A DNA stretch of 64,000 bases. Origin: Peptostreptococcaceae bacterium pGA-8 (GTDB lineage: Bacteria > Bacillota > Clostridia > Peptostreptococcales > Anaerovoracaceae). Numbering within the stretch: position 1 is the stretch's first letter; each line of letters begins with the position of its first letter. A program made the translations under genes and the position numbers. The notes under the pieces were generated by a model that worked only from the letters and a program-made list of their open reading frames with translations, ran no database searches and was not told where the DNA came from. Positions 49,953-59,121 of the stretch are shown here, one piece after another. The DNA lies in assembly GCA_900112915.1 (NCBI GenBank), contig FONK01000001.1:62001-126000 (forward strand). Reading direction: 5' to 3'.

Positions 49953-51089
49953 ATGAAGTATGCTTCAAAAAATAGAGAGATATTTTTAGCGATTTGTTAT
50001 GATTTTGATAAGACGCTTTCCCCGGATGATATGCAAGCTCAAGGATTTATACAGTCATTAGGGCAGGAAGTTGAAAATTTTTGGAATGAATCTAATAAAT
50101 TAGCTAGTGATAATGAAATGGACCAAAACTTGGCATGGATGTATAAGATGACTACAGAATCGAGAGGAAAGCATATCTTCAATAAAAAAACATTAAATGA
50201 TTATGGCTCTAATGTGAATTTATATCCAGGGGTAAATACATGGTTTGACAGAATAAATAAATACGGCGAAGAAAGAGGTATAACAGTCGAGCATTATATC
50301 ATTTCATCAGGGTTGAAAGAGATGATTGAGGGAACGGAAGTTGCGAAACATTTCAAGAAAATTTATGCAAGCTCGTTTTATTTTGATGAATGTGGTTTAG
50401 CGGTCTGGCCTGCACAATGCATTAACTATACGAATAAGACCCAATTTTTATTTCGAATCAAAAAAGGTGCTCTCGAAACTAATGACACAAAAGTAAATGA
50501 TTACTTGAGCGAGGATAAATCTAGAGTCCCGTTTAGAAATATGGTATATATTGGCGATAGTGATACAGATATACCTTGTATGAAACTTGTATCCATAAAT
50601 GGTGGATATTCTATTGGTGTGCATGGGAAAGAATCAAAAAATAAAGTGTTCAAGATGATCGAAGAAAATAGAATAAAATATTTTGCAGAAGCTGATTATA
50701 GAGAAGGTTCTGAATTGGAAAAATTACTAAAAAATATCATAGACAGGACAGTTGCGAATGAAATTTTAGAAACGAGAAATATGCAATGTGTACAGGAAAT
50801 GATGGTTGAGAGACGAAGCAAGGATAAGCAATTTATCCAAAAAGAAGATTTGATAGATAAATTGAATGAAAGTTCATCATTTGCAGAAACGCATGAAATA
50901 ATAAGACTAATGAGTGCTGTCGATAGCTGGGGAAAAAGCCAAATAGAAAGAATATTGAAGGCCGGAATATCAAACAGTCAGGTGAAATACATTTTAAAGG
51001 ATAAAGACATAAAGGAATTCTATCTAACAGTAAGTCGAGAAATAGAAAGCATACATGCAGAAAAAGTAAGGGAGCTTATAGACAAATAA
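49953..51089 (+). CDS. HAD-superfamily phosphatase with C-terminal extension
   Basis: A 378-residue protein. Y-D-F-D-K-T-L-S with nucleophile Asp17 and acid Asp19 is motif I, I-S-S-G near residue 117 is motif II, a conserved Lys lies in the 210 region, and Y-I-G-D-S-D-T-D-I-P near 200 is motif IV. The insertion between motifs I and II is helical, as in small-molecule phosphatases. The last 120 residues are a charged helical extension not normally found. The substrate is unknown. AAAGGATAACG precedes ATG 49953, and it may be cotranscribed with the gene at 49076. Confidence 0.8.
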   Translation: MKYASKNREIFLAICYDFDKTLSPDDMQAQGFIQSLGQEVENFWNESNKLASDNEMDQNLAWMYKMTTESRGKHIFNKKTLNDYGSNVNLYPGVNTWFDRINKYGEERGITVEHYIISSGLKEMIEGTEVAKHFKKIYASSFYFDECGLAVWPAQCINYTNKTQFLFRIKKGALETNDTKVNDYLSEDKSRVPFRNMVYIGDSDTDIPCMKLVSINGGYSIGVHGKESKNKVFKMIEENRIKYFAEADYREGSELEKLLKNIIDRTVANEILETRNMQCVQEMMVERRSKDKQFIQKEDLIDKLNESSSFAETHEIIRLMSAVDSWGKSQIERILKAGISNSQVKYILKDKDIKEFYLTVSREIESIHAEKVRELIDK

Positions 51090-51196
51090 ATGACCATTTT
51101 GAAAATAGACTGAGTTTTTTAGAAAGCAAGGGAAAGCATTCCATTGTTTTGCCGTGAAACCCTTGTAGAAAATATTAATTTATAAATCAGAATTAG

Positions 51197-51236
51197 TGAG
51201 GAGAAAATCCAATCATCAACAGATAATTGGATTATA
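51197..51236 (+). promoter_or_regulatory. Shared leader hairpin, copy 1
   Basis: GAGGAGAAAATCCAATC is followed by GATAATTGGATTATA; AATCCAAT pairs with ATTGGATT. The ribosome-like GAGGAG stands at the foot of the hairpin. A nearly identical copy (57595-57634) stands before the DUF4299-like gene. Confidence 0.6.
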
Positions 51237-51243
51237 GGTAAAA

Positions 51244-52002
51244 ATGAGAGAGTACAAAATTAGAGGTACAAATTACAAAATTCGTTATAATGATTTCTAT
51301 GGAGAATTGACACCTATTATATTTATACATGGATTGGGATGTGCCGGATCTTTTGATTATGTTGAAGCAGCTTCCCTTATAGGTTCTGAGCATCGAATAA
51401 TTCTAATTGATTTATTGGGTGCAGGGTACAGCGATAAGCCGTTATCTTTTAAATATACGGTTGATTCACATGTTAAATATTTAAAAGAGTTTATCGAAGA
51501 TCTTAACTTAGAAGAAATTATTATTTTTGGACATAGTTTAGGCGGCCCTATAGCAATAGAATTATGTGATGTATTAAGAAGCCGTATTAAGACTCTTATA
51601 CTTAGCGAATCTAATTTGGAGCCGAGCGGTTATGGGTCGGCAAGCTTTGAAATCGCTGATTTAAATGAAGATGACTTGGATAAGTCCCTCGAAAGAAAGA
51701 TTGCAGAATATGAAAGATCAGGCAATACAATGTGGGTGGCTACTTTACGAAACTGGTTACCAAAAGCTGCATTTGAACTATCAGTTAATGCAGTCAAAGG
51801 GGGCGAAATACCATGGAGAAATCTTTTGTATCAATTTGACTTTCCAAAATATTTTATTTTTGGAGAGAAATCATTACCTGATGCAGATTTTACAAAGCTA
51901 AAAGAACATGGCGTGAACATTGAAGTCGTTTCAAAGGCAGGCCATTCAATGGCTTGGGAAAATCCTGAAGGCTTTGCACAAGCTATAAAGAGCTGTTTAT
52001 AA
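51244..52002 (+). CDS. Alpha/beta hydrolase
   Basis: A 252-residue hydrolase. F-I-H-G-L-G near residue 27 gives the oxyanion hole, G-H-S-L-G-G at 96-101 the nucleophile (Ser98), and A-G-H-S-M-A-W-E-N-P near 234 the catalytic His. A cap region lies around residues 130-185. It probably hydrolyses an ester or a similar bond; the substrate is unknown. It follows the leader hairpin at 51197 and stands alone between spacers. Confidence 0.85.
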   Translation: MREYKIRGTNYKIRYNDFYGELTPIIFIHGLGCAGSFDYVEAASLIGSEHRIILIDLLGAGYSDKPLSFKYTVDSHVKYLKEFIEDLNLEEIIIFGHSLGGPIAIELCDVLRSRIKTLILSESNLEPSGYGSASFEIADLNEDDLDKSLERKIAEYERSGNTMWVATLRNWLPKAAFELSVNAVKGGEIPWRNLLYQFDFPKYFIFGEKSLPDADFTKLKEHGVNIEVVSKAGHSMAWENPEGFAQAIKSCL

Positions 52003-52154
52003 ATCCTCCTCCTCAAAGTGATAAAAATTTTGAATTTTTATATATGTTAATGTGTGTTGCTTGCAGCAACAGGATATTTAGAGCTATATTCACTGTGAAA
52101 GCCGGATGTTGGAGTGCTGACCGCTACGCTTTATATTAAGAGGAGGTTTTTGAT

Positions 52155-52667
52155 ATGTTAAATGAGAATATTAAAGTAAGTAGAAAATCCAAGGGTCTTT
52201 CGCAGGATGAGCTTGCCATTAAGCTGAATGTTGTAAGACAAACCGTATCGAAATGGGAGAGAGGACTATCAGTTCCTGATTCAGAAATGTTGATTTCTTT
52301 ATCAGAAATATTAGAGATCCCCGTCAGTACACTATTAGGAGAAAATATTGAAGAGGCGAGAGCAGATGATCTAGAAGTGATATCCCGAAAATTAGAGGTG
52401 ATAAACCTTCAATTAGCACAAAAGAAAGAGATAAATAGAAAATTGCTGCATATGTTCATGATATTGTCATGTATTGGACTGGTACTTGTTGTCCTCATCC
52501 TCCTGGCGATAAACAGCTCGTATTTAAATTGGGATTATAGTAATCCGGAATTAGCCGTTGCAGGTGTACTGATCCATGGATTTGAGTGGATTTTCATTAG
52601 AGCTTTCCCTTTTATCTTAATAGGGTTGATTGTAGGAATTATTAGCACAAGAAAAAAATCGCGGTAA
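52155..52667 (+). CDS. XRE-family regulator with membrane tail
   Basis: A 170-residue protein. Residues 5-60 are an XRE helix-turn-helix (K-S-K-G-L-S-Q-D-E-L-A, R-Q-T-V-S-K-W-E-R-G). After a short coiled coil there are two hydrophobic segments near residues 98-121 and 145-163. Membrane-bound XRE proteins of this type are common in clostridia and may sense envelope signals. AGAGGAGG precedes ATG 52155. No target operator is recognised. Confidence 0.8.
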   Translation: MLNENIKVSRKSKGLSQDELAIKLNVVRQTVSKWERGLSVPDSEMLISLSEILEIPVSTLLGENIEEARADDLEVISRKLEVINLQLAQKKEINRKLLHMFMILSCIGLVLVVLILLAINSSYLNWDYSNPELAVAGVLIHGFEWIFIRAFPFILIGLIVGIISTRKKSR

Positions 52668-52804
52668 GTGGCGAATGGAAACACCGTTTTGCCTAAATTA
52701 AGTATAGTGCGTGTAATTTGAACGTGCAACAGTGTCAGAAAATCGTGTAAACCATTGTTGCTCCGACATTTTTCTTGTAACCTTTTGACATTGGAGAACT
52801 ATCT

Positions 52805-53863
52805 ATGAAATTTTATGAGTTTTTGAGCCCGGAAAGGCTTCCCGTACCGACCCCCGAAAATGTTATTGACGAAATGGGAAGATGCCATTTTGGAACATTT
52901 GTCGGAGAGTTCGAGAGAATGGACTTCCATAAGGCAAAAAAGCCGACAACATTGCCAAATTTTATGAACAGAACACGTCTTACCGAGTGGGAGGCCGCAG
53001 AAATAAATTTTGACGAGTTCGTCCTTCTTACCGCAGTATGCGATATGTTTTATGCAGCCACTTCTTTGACAATTCTATATGACAAAAGAACGAAAACGTG
53101 TCGTTCCTGGCAGGAAATACTTATTCCACATACCAAGGCCGTGATTGCGAATAATCTTTTAAGAGGCTCCAAAACATTTGCGGATAAGAAAGTTAAGGTT
53201 TCCTTTGTCAATAATTTTGAAAAGGGAGAAGCAAGGGTCTCAGGGTGCTGCAGCGATAACAAGAGCGGCAAAATTAAATACAATGTTCATCTCACAAGGG
53301 TATCAAAGCCGAGCGTTGTTGTTATACCATTTGACGATAACAGACCGCTTTACAGCCAAAAAGATTTATTTAGTGCCGAGGGCTACATTGAGATAGACGG
53401 GAAGCGTTATTATTCTTCTGCCGAGTCAACGGGAATAATAGATGATCATAAGGGATATTATCCGAGACGATCTCATTATGATTGGGTTACGACTCTCGGT
53501 AAAACCGACATTGGCGGGAAGAAAGAATTTTTCGGATTCAATCTCACACGAAATCAGTCAATTGATCACGATAGATATAACGAAAATCTGATATGGTTTG
53601 AAGGAAATGCTACAAGGCTTACACCTGTTGTGTTTGAGCACAAACATGAGAAGCTCTGGCATATTGCGGCTGATTACGGCATGGTAGATATTTACTTTGA
53701 CATAGGAGATGAGTTCAAGCTCTGTCTTCCGGCTAAGATTATAGAATTTGATTATCATATAACCTTCGGGGAATTGAGGGGATTTGTCCGTGATCCCGAT
53801 GGAAAGAAATACATTATTGACGGCATGACAGGGATAGGTGAGGATAAGACCTTGCTATTTTGA
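52805..53863 (+). CDS. DUF2804 family protein
   Basis: A 352-residue protein of the DUF2804 family. D-D-H-K-G-Y-Y-P-R-R near residue 218 and W-V-T-T-L-G just after it are the family signature, with L-T-R-N-Q-S further on. The fold is predicted beta-rich, lipocalin-like. Function is unknown. The start at ATG 52805 has TTGGAG upstream. The codon use is slightly richer in G+C than its neighbours, so it could have come from elsewhere. Confidence 0.8.
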   Translation: MKFYEFLSPERLPVPTPENVIDEMGRCHFGTFVGEFERMDFHKAKKPTTLPNFMNRTRLTEWEAAEINFDEFVLLTAVCDMFYAATSLTILYDKRTKTCRSWQEILIPHTKAVIANNLLRGSKTFADKKVKVSFVNNFEKGEARVSGCCSDNKSGKIKYNVHLTRVSKPSVVVIPFDDNRPLYSQKDLFSAEGYIEIDGKRYYSSAESTGIIDDHKGYYPRRSHYDWVTTLGKTDIGGKKEFFGFNLTRNQSIDHDRYNENLIWFEGNATRLTPVVFEHKHEKLWHIAADYGMVDIYFDIGDEFKLCLPAKIIEFDYHITFGELRGFVRDPDGKKYIIDGMTGIGEDKTLLF

Positions 53864-53957
53864 TTATGATGTATCGATATTAAAACGCAAATGGAAAGCT
53901 TGACACAAAAAATGATATTCATATCAATATATATTATGACCCCACGGAGGAATAAAA

Positions 53958-54734
53958 ATGAAATTAGGATTTATAGGTATGGGCAACATGGCAAAGGCCC
54001 TTGCAACAGGATTTATAAATAACAAAACATGTGCTGCCACCGACATATATGCTTATGCTCCAAATCAGCAGAAGCTCAAGGCTAATGCCGAACTTATCGG
54101 TTTTCAGCCTGTAAACACGCCTCAAGAACTCATTAAAAATGTGAATGTAATCATCGTTGCATGCAAGCCTAACCAAGTTGAATTCGTCTTTAAGGAGCTG
54201 GGAGATTTGCCAAGCGAATTGGAAATTCTTTCAATCGCAGCTGGCTGGAGCTACGAAAAATATAGACATTTGCTTGGGAATGATGCTCATATCCAATGTG
54301 TTATGCCTAATACACCTGCAATGATAGGAGAAGGAGTTTTCTTGATGGAAGAAACTAACACCTTGACGGCGAATACAAAAAAAGAAATCACAAATCTCTT
54401 TGACACCATAGGAACAGTGGTAAATCTTCCTTCAAAACTGATGGGCATCGGTACAGCAATTTCAGGCTGTGGTCCGGCATTTGTGGATATGATGATTGAG
54501 GCCTATGCAGATGCAGCAGTACAACATGGCATACCAAGAGAACAGGCATACATGCTCGTATCAACAACGATTAAAGGAGCGGCTCAGCTACAGCTGGAAA
54601 CAAAACAGCATCCGGCAGTCCTAAAAGAACAGGTATGTTCGCCGGGAGGCACAACCATAAGGGGTGTTACGGCACTTGAAGAAAATGGGTTCCGAAATGC
54701 GTGTATCCAATCTATAAATAAAATAATGGAGTAG
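53958..54734 (+). CDS. proC: Pyrroline-5-carboxylate reductase
   Basis: A 258-residue ProC. G-F-I-G-M-G-N-M-A near residue 4 is the NAD(P)H-binding Rossmann start. G-C-G-P-A-F-V-D-M-M-I-E-A near 172 and C-S-P-G-G-T-T-I-R-G-V near 230 are the substrate-site motifs. It reduces pyrroline-5-carboxylate to proline, the last step of proline synthesis. TTGACA at 53900 may be its -35, but the -10 is unclear. ACGGAGG precedes ATG 53958 and a terminator follows at 54819. Confidence 0.95.
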   Translation: MKLGFIGMGNMAKALATGFINNKTCAATDIYAYAPNQQKLKANAELIGFQPVNTPQELIKNVNVIIVACKPNQVEFVFKELGDLPSELEILSIAAGWSYEKYRHLLGNDAHIQCVMPNTPAMIGEGVFLMEETNTLTANTKKEITNLFDTIGTVVNLPSKLMGIGTAISGCGPAFVDMMIEAYADAAVQHGIPREQAYMLVSTTIKGAAQLQLETKQHPAVLKEQVCSPGGTTIRGVTALEENGFRNACIQSINKIME

Positions 54735-54818
54735 AACTTTTGCCTCAATCAATAACAATCGGCAGGTTCACTGAAAAATATGCTCCAAGGCATTAATATA
54801 AAAATGGAATTAAACTTA

Positions 54819-54844
54819 AATAGCGGTACCACCCGCTATTTTTT
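54819..54844 (+). terminator. proC terminator
   Basis: AATAGCGG (54819-54826) pairs with CCGCTATT (54833-54840), then TTTT. The loop TACCAC makes the complement resemble a T-box core, but only on the other strand. Confidence 0.75.
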
Positions 54845-54920
54845 GTGATATAATTATCGTGATAAAGCGATAATGGAAAAAAGATTGGCTAAAAGCTATG
54901 ATAGGGTTAAGGAGGTCAAT

Positions 54921-55526
54921 ATGAAAGTCGGTATGAAAAGGGGAAATTTACTTTTATTATTGTGTATAATTGTCATGATTGCCGCCAGCTTAACTACAAG
55001 CTGTAGCTCAGGTATGAAGTTTTTCAATGGGGAAGGTATAGTTAGGAAACATCAGTTATCTTCTGAAGAAGAGGAGATAGCATCGCTTTTGAAATCCATG
55101 AATCACCAAGCATTTCTGGAGATATACGCACCGGCTAAAACCAAGGAATTTTCAATGACAGCAGATTACTATTTTGATGGAGAACTCACACATCAGGAAA
55201 AGCTGTTTAAAGCAGATATAATTCCACAAAAAAGACAACTGCTGGCTTTTGTGTTTAATGGCAGGACCTTAAACATAGGTGGCGGAACTTCAAGCATTGA
55301 AGCGAATTTGTCATTAGACAAACTTAATACGGAAAGCGGTATGAGCGGGATGTCATCAGTGGAGGAAAAGCTGAATATTAAACAGGGAGAGGACTTCCCG
55401 CTGATAGCCATATTTATAAGCAATGATGGCATAAGAACGGTTCAGCCGGAGACGATATTTAATGATAAGGAATACATCAAAGAACTGAAAGGTTATGTTG
55501 TACTGGTGAAGGGGGTATGTGAGTGA
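54921..55526 (+). CDS. Putative lipoprotein (201 aa)
   Basis: A 201-residue exported protein. Residues 1-27 form a signal peptide (M-K-R-G, then a Leu/Ile core), followed by S-L-T-T-S-C-S-S, a near-lipobox with Cys as first mature residue. The mature part is soluble, with repeated acidic helices and a Ser/Gly-rich middle. No family is recognised. ATG 54921 with AAGGAGG is chosen over the in-frame codon at 54873. The 240 bases after it have only a weak TTGACA (55629) and no gene. Confidence 0.65.
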   Translation: MKVGMKRGNLLLLLCIIVMIAASLTTSCSSGMKFFNGEGIVRKHQLSSEEEEIASLLKSMNHQAFLEIYAPAKTKEFSMTADYYFDGELTHQEKLFKADIIPQKRQLLAFVFNGRTLNIGGGTSSIEANLSLDKLNTESGMSGMSSVEEKLNIKQGEDFPLIAIFISNDGIRTVQPETIFNDKEYIKELKGYVVLVKGVCE

Positions 55527-55765
55527 TTTGATTTTCTGAAATGCTGGGCGTCTACTAAAGAGAAGGACATCTGGTATAGTGTACGGATATTAGAATATGG
55601 AAAATTTTAGAAGAATTATTATACCGGGTTGACAAATTTGAAATTTTTAAATAATCCAGAATACAACAGGGGCGATAATAAAAATTGCAAATTGTAATAT
55701 TAAAGTTGTATTTTAATATGTTTGATTGAATTTATCCAAATTGGATTATAAATAGGAGGTGTTTT

Positions 55766-56398
55766 GTGAAATATGTTGTAAAAATGCAACTGGCGAAGCC
55801 GGAATTCAAATCGGATTTTAGGCGCACGATCATTAGTTTTTTTTAGAAATAAACTTCAAATTATCAAGACGGAATGTTTTATGAAGAGATATATAATTCA
55901 GGAGCATCAAAAAAATCGTTGGTATGGTCGATTGGTTTTGGGAAAGTAAAGTTTTGTAATGATATAATTGAGCTAGATAACTGTAGTTTTGAAATTACCA
56001 TGAAGATCACAGATGCAGAAACGGCACTAATTTACTATTCTAGTTTACTTGGAATGAAAGGTGAGGCGTTTCCTTTGAGTAACGATAATTATATGGAATT
56101 AAAATCTATTAAAATGGTTCGCGAAGAGACTATCAATAATGAAATTGCCCTATTTAAGATACGTTCTCCACTTTGCCTCAATAAGTACATAGATCGAACC
56201 AACAATGACCGGTATGTTAATATTGAGGATAAGGACTTTGCTATTGAACTTGAGAAAAAATTGATAGAAGACTTACCTTATCTAGAAGAAAAAATTAAAG
56301 AATTGAGATTTAACTTTGACGGACTAAAGAAAACTATTACAACTATCCATAAGACAAGCAGTAAAAAAGTAAAGAAATTAAAAGGAGAAGAACAATGA
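55766..56398 (+). pseudogene. cas6-like: Decayed cas6-like gene
   Basis: GTG 55766 after AGGAGG starts M-K-Y-V-V-K-M-Q-L, then F-R-R-T-I-I-S-F-F, as in Cas6 CRISPR RNA endonucleases. Two stops at and just after a T8 run (55837-55844) interrupt it. The frame resumes with F-Y-E-E-I-Y-N and L-V-W-S-I-G-F-G-K-V-K-F, and later I-R-S-P-L-C-L-N-K, all Cas6-like. The Gly-rich C-terminal loop is missing, replaced by a Lys-rich end (K-K-V-K-K-L-K-G-E-E-Q) that joins the next small gene. No CRISPR array or other cas gene is visible. Identity is moderate, by pattern recall only. Confidence 0.5.
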
Positions 56399-56601
56399 AA
56401 CTGATTCTTAATGATGAGGACTTGGAACTTTTAGAAAGTATTGGTATTAAAATACAATCATCTGAGGAATATAGTCATAATGAAATTGAGGATATATTAG
56501 ATGAAGTATACCTTAATGAATCTACAAATGTTGGATTTAATGAGCAATTGGCCAATAAATATGCTGATTTAGCAGACAAGATAGAAAATATTATAAGTTA
56601 G
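56395..56601 (+). CDS. Small phage-type protein (68 aa)
   Basis: A 68-residue acidic protein beginning K-L-I-L-N-D-E-D-L-E-L-L and ending Y-A-D-L-A-D-K-I, a pattern seen in small proteins before the terminase in some Firmicute phages. The start ATG overlaps the preceding TGA. It is followed three bases later by the first codons of a terminase, which supports a phage origin. Function is unknown. Confidence 0.5.
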   Translation: MKLILNDEDLELLESIGIKIQSSEEYSHNEIEDILDEVYLNESTNVGFNEQLANKYADLADKIENIIS

Positions 56602-56603
56602 AA

Positions 56604-56678
56604 ATGGCAAGGAAAAGAATAGGAAATCAAACTCCCACAAAATCAGTCATACTATCAACAAGAAACAGTCTAATTTGA
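56604..56678 (+). pseudogene. Terminase large subunit, first codons only (second phage)
   Basis: M-A-R-K-R-I-G-N-Q-T-P-T is a known start of terminase large subunits of a different phage type from the one at 13.8 kb. After about 19 residues homology ends and the frame stops. It is a relic of another prophage. Confidence 0.55.
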
Positions 56679-57035
56679 ATTTATCCAGCTTGGAATTTAG
56701 GGCATTGAGGGATGTGAATAAAGCTTTAAATTTTAGTCATTTGAATTTAACAAAATTAAGCTTGGACTACAGTACAGGCGCAAAGGAAAAACTTGGTGAT
56801 TCGAAGCTTTCATCACTGCATCCGTATTTTAAAATTTATAGAAAGAGTGTATAATGATAGAAAATATAAGCTTCAAAAAACATTTCAGCCTATTATCCAG
56901 TAGTTACCTTTTCAAGGAATACGAGAAATAAATAAGATGGATAATCAGGATAAATTTGCTTCCAATATTGATTCATTAAGTGAGAAAAATTTATTGAAAC
57001 CACATATGAGAAAACAGCAAAAACCAGTGCTATAG
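56678..57035 (+). pseudogene. Gene debris between the terminase relic and 57091
   Basis: Three short frames without good ribosome sites: 56678-56854 (open, no start; L-S-S-L-E-F-R-A-L), 56854-56931 (25 residues) and 56937-57035 (32 residues). They read like fragments of once longer genes. None is recognised. Confidence 0.3.
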
Positions 57036-57090
57036 ATTACAGCTTATCGGGTTCAATTTAACACATTATTATAATATAAGGAGAAGATAA

Positions 57091-57477
57091 ATGTTATTAA
57101 TGGCAATAAAAGAAAATGCGGGCTGGGTGTTATCGCAGTGGAACTTAACATATGCTGTTGGCTGGGAACAGATATGCAAAGCGGTTTATTTTATGTTTGA
57201 TTATTATGATGACACTGAAATTTTAGTAGATGATAAGCAGATTGATCTATCATCAAAAGAAGAAATTAAAAAGCTTGGTGAAGCGAGGAACATGACAATT
57301 CGAGGTATTTCAAAAGTTGTGAAAGTCCCTTTGATGATAACATTTTTTAATCAGACAAGCGTAGTAAATGTAAATGTTGCACAGATGAATGAAGAATTCA
57401 AAACTACAGATTATCAAAAGTTTAATCTTTCCCTATGCCAGTATATGGATAGTATTGAATTATCAATGTATAGATAA
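57091..57477 (+). CDS. Hypothetical protein (128 aa)
   Basis: A 128-residue soluble protein starting at ATG 57091, nine bases after AAGGAG. It has an aromatic-rich first half (W-V-L-S-Q-W-N-L, Y-F-M-F-D-Y-Y) and a beta-rich second half. The family is not recognised. Isolated small proteins among such debris are often immunity or antitoxin-like, but nothing in the sequence shows that. It is separated from the next gene by 160 bases with the second copy of the shared leader. Confidence 0.5.
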   Translation: MLLMAIKENAGWVLSQWNLTYAVGWEQICKAVYFMFDYYDDTEILVDDKQIDLSSKEEIKKLGEARNMTIRGISKVVKVPLMITFFNQTSVVNVNVAQMNEEFKTTDYQKFNLSLCQYMDSIELSMYR

Positions 57478-57594
57478 TCTACATTAAACAAAAAAATCAT
57501 AGCTCGAGCTGTGGCGCGTGATGTTGTTGGCATAAAGATAAGCCAAGATAATTTGATAATTGTCACTTAGATGTGCGTGCTTTAATTTATAAAA

Positions 57595-57634
57595 GAGGAG
57601 AAAATCCAATCATCAACTGATAATTGGATTATAT
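57595..57634 (+). promoter_or_regulatory. Shared leader hairpin, copy 2
   Basis: GAGGAGAAAATCCAATC, CAACTGATAATTGGATTATA: nearly identical to 51197-51236, again a few bases before a start codon. Upstream TTAATTTATAAA is also shared. Confidence 0.6.
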
Positions 57635-57641
57635 GTAATAA

Positions 57642-58553
57642 ATGAGTATAAAAGTAACGATTAAAAACGGACAACTATTAAGAAAACCATTGAAATTAAC
57701 AGATTTAACAATGGGGAAATATGCTTACGGTAGCTTAGATGGTAATTGGCGAAATACAGGAGAATTAGTAGAGGGGTATAATGTACTATATGATCCAAAT
57801 CGTATCGGCAGGGGAATAGAATTTTCCTGGTCCAAGAATGTTAAAGATAAGATAGAGTTACATGTAAACTTTATATCAACGAAGTATGATATGGAGATGT
57901 TTTACAAGGTTATTCGGAACATCCTTCATGTGTGGAAGGCAAAATCCTTTGAGCATGATGGTGAGACTTATCATGAAGAGGATCTGAATGAGCTTTGCCA
58001 GTTGCAAAGGGAATTGAATCTAAGATATATGAGCGAACTGAAACAAGATGGCGTTATGATTGTTTTTGGTGCGATGTTTCCAATCTCCGTGAAATACGAA
58101 AAGTTAGCGAACTATGGCATGAGCCATGATGAAGAAGGATATGCTGATTACCTTCATGAGCTTCAAAGCCAAGATGCATATTATGCTGTGCCAATTATTT
58201 ATCAATTGAATGAAGAGGAGTTTTTCGGCAGTTATTCAGTTACGGCTACTACTGATATAATTTTTCCGAAGCAAGCGATGAATCCAGTTATGACAACAAA
58301 CCCGAAAACAGGAGAACCATTGGAATGTTCTTTCTTTGTTGTGACGCTTGTCTCTTTGGAACAGAGGCAGACAGTCGGTACAATGTCCTTTGATGAATTC
58401 ATAGCTAAGGCAAAAATAATGGAATGTCCGGAGTTTGATGAAACTCATGTTTTATTGAAGGGGCTTTCAGAAGAAGAACTTCAAGCACTGGCGGAGTCCG
58501 AGCATAGAGATCCGTTTGGGAAGATTTGTCAAGGAGATAAACAAAACTTCTGA
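57642..58553 (+). CDS. DUF4299-like protein
   Basis: A 303-residue soluble protein. It begins S-I-K-V-T-I-K-N-G-Q-L-L, then D-L-T-M-G-K-Y-A-Y-G, as DUF4299 proteins do. H-V-N-F-I-S-T-K-Y-D and F-V-V-T-L-V-S-L follow in order. The function of DUF4299 is not known; members are found in streptococci and clostridia near mobile genes. It shares its leader hairpin with the hydrolase at 51244, so both may respond to one signal. A terminator follows. Confidence 0.65.
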   Translation: MSIKVTIKNGQLLRKPLKLTDLTMGKYAYGSLDGNWRNTGELVEGYNVLYDPNRIGRGIEFSWSKNVKDKIELHVNFISTKYDMEMFYKVIRNILHVWKAKSFEHDGETYHEEDLNELCQLQRELNLRYMSELKQDGVMIVFGAMFPISVKYEKLANYGMSHDEEGYADYLHELQSQDAYYAVPIIYQLNEEEFFGSYSVTATTDIIFPKQAMNPVMTTNPKTGEPLECSFFVVTLVSLEQRQTVGTMSFDEFIAKAKIMECPEFDETHVLLKGLSEEELQALAESEHRDPFGKICQGDKQNF

Positions 58554-58590
58554 GAGGGGGGTGCGAGAAAAAGTCTGTAAATTAAAATTA

Positions 58591-58632
58591 AGCCTTCTAT
58601 GGTAAAATATAAATATCATAGGAGGCTATTTT
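58591..58632 (+). terminator. Terminator after the DUF4299-like gene
   Basis: AGCCTTCTATG (58591-58601) pairs with CATAGGAGGCT (58617-58627) with one G-T pair, then ATTTTT. Confidence 0.7.
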
Positions 58633-58683
58633 TATGGCCGCTGAGTTACTGCTCACTCAAGATAATTTTAATTTAGGAATTTA

Positions 58684-59121
58684 TCAGTCATATTTTTTTA
58701 ATAGATGATTAAAAACTATAACTCCGATAAATACTTGGCTAATCAAATATGCTCCTAAATAAGCTACAATATGTTCTGTATCCATAATATTCAACCCCCC
58801 AAGCACAGAATAAACCATAATTGATAGAGCTACAATCAGCATTCCAATCCAATAAGTATATTTTCCTGCTTTATCTCTCAGTTTTTGCTTTAATTCATCA
58901 TTCTGTTCGATTTCTTCAATATCTACTTTTTCTTGATACCTTTCCTTATTCTTTTGCCAATAGAAATATCGAATTATTGTAAAGATACCGTTGCCTCCTA
59001 AAGCACCTGTCATACCATAAAGCATACCAGACATTTTATTATCAAATGCAATAGCTGCATACAAGAATATTCCAGCTACGATGACATAAATCAAACCATA
59101 AATTAGATTACTTTTTTGCAT
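58684..59121 (-). CDS. Small integral membrane protein paired with an XRE regulator
   Basis: A 145-residue protein with four hydrophobic segments (near 7-25, 32-50, 88-105 and 115-135) and a charged cytoplasmic loop rich in Lys/Glu between the second and third. It starts after AAAAGGAGG on the minus strand, within the last codons of the XRE gene. Such membrane proteins behind short XRE regulators are common in Firmicutes; their role is unknown, possibly signalling to or sequestering the regulator. Confidence 0.75.
   Translation of the reverse strand: MQKSNLIYGLIYVIVAGIFLYAAIAFDNKMSGMLYGMTGALGGNGIFTIIRYFYWQKNKERYQEKVDIEEIEQNDELKQKLRDKAGKYTYWIGMLIVALSIMVYSVLGGLNIMDTEHIVAYLGAYLISQVFIGVIVFNHLLKKYD

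Noticed and set aside
54819-54840. T-box-like GGGTGGTACCGC
   Set aside because: It is on the minus strand, with no specifier or stem I sequence nearby and no minus-strand gene to control. On the plus strand it is a simple terminator loop.
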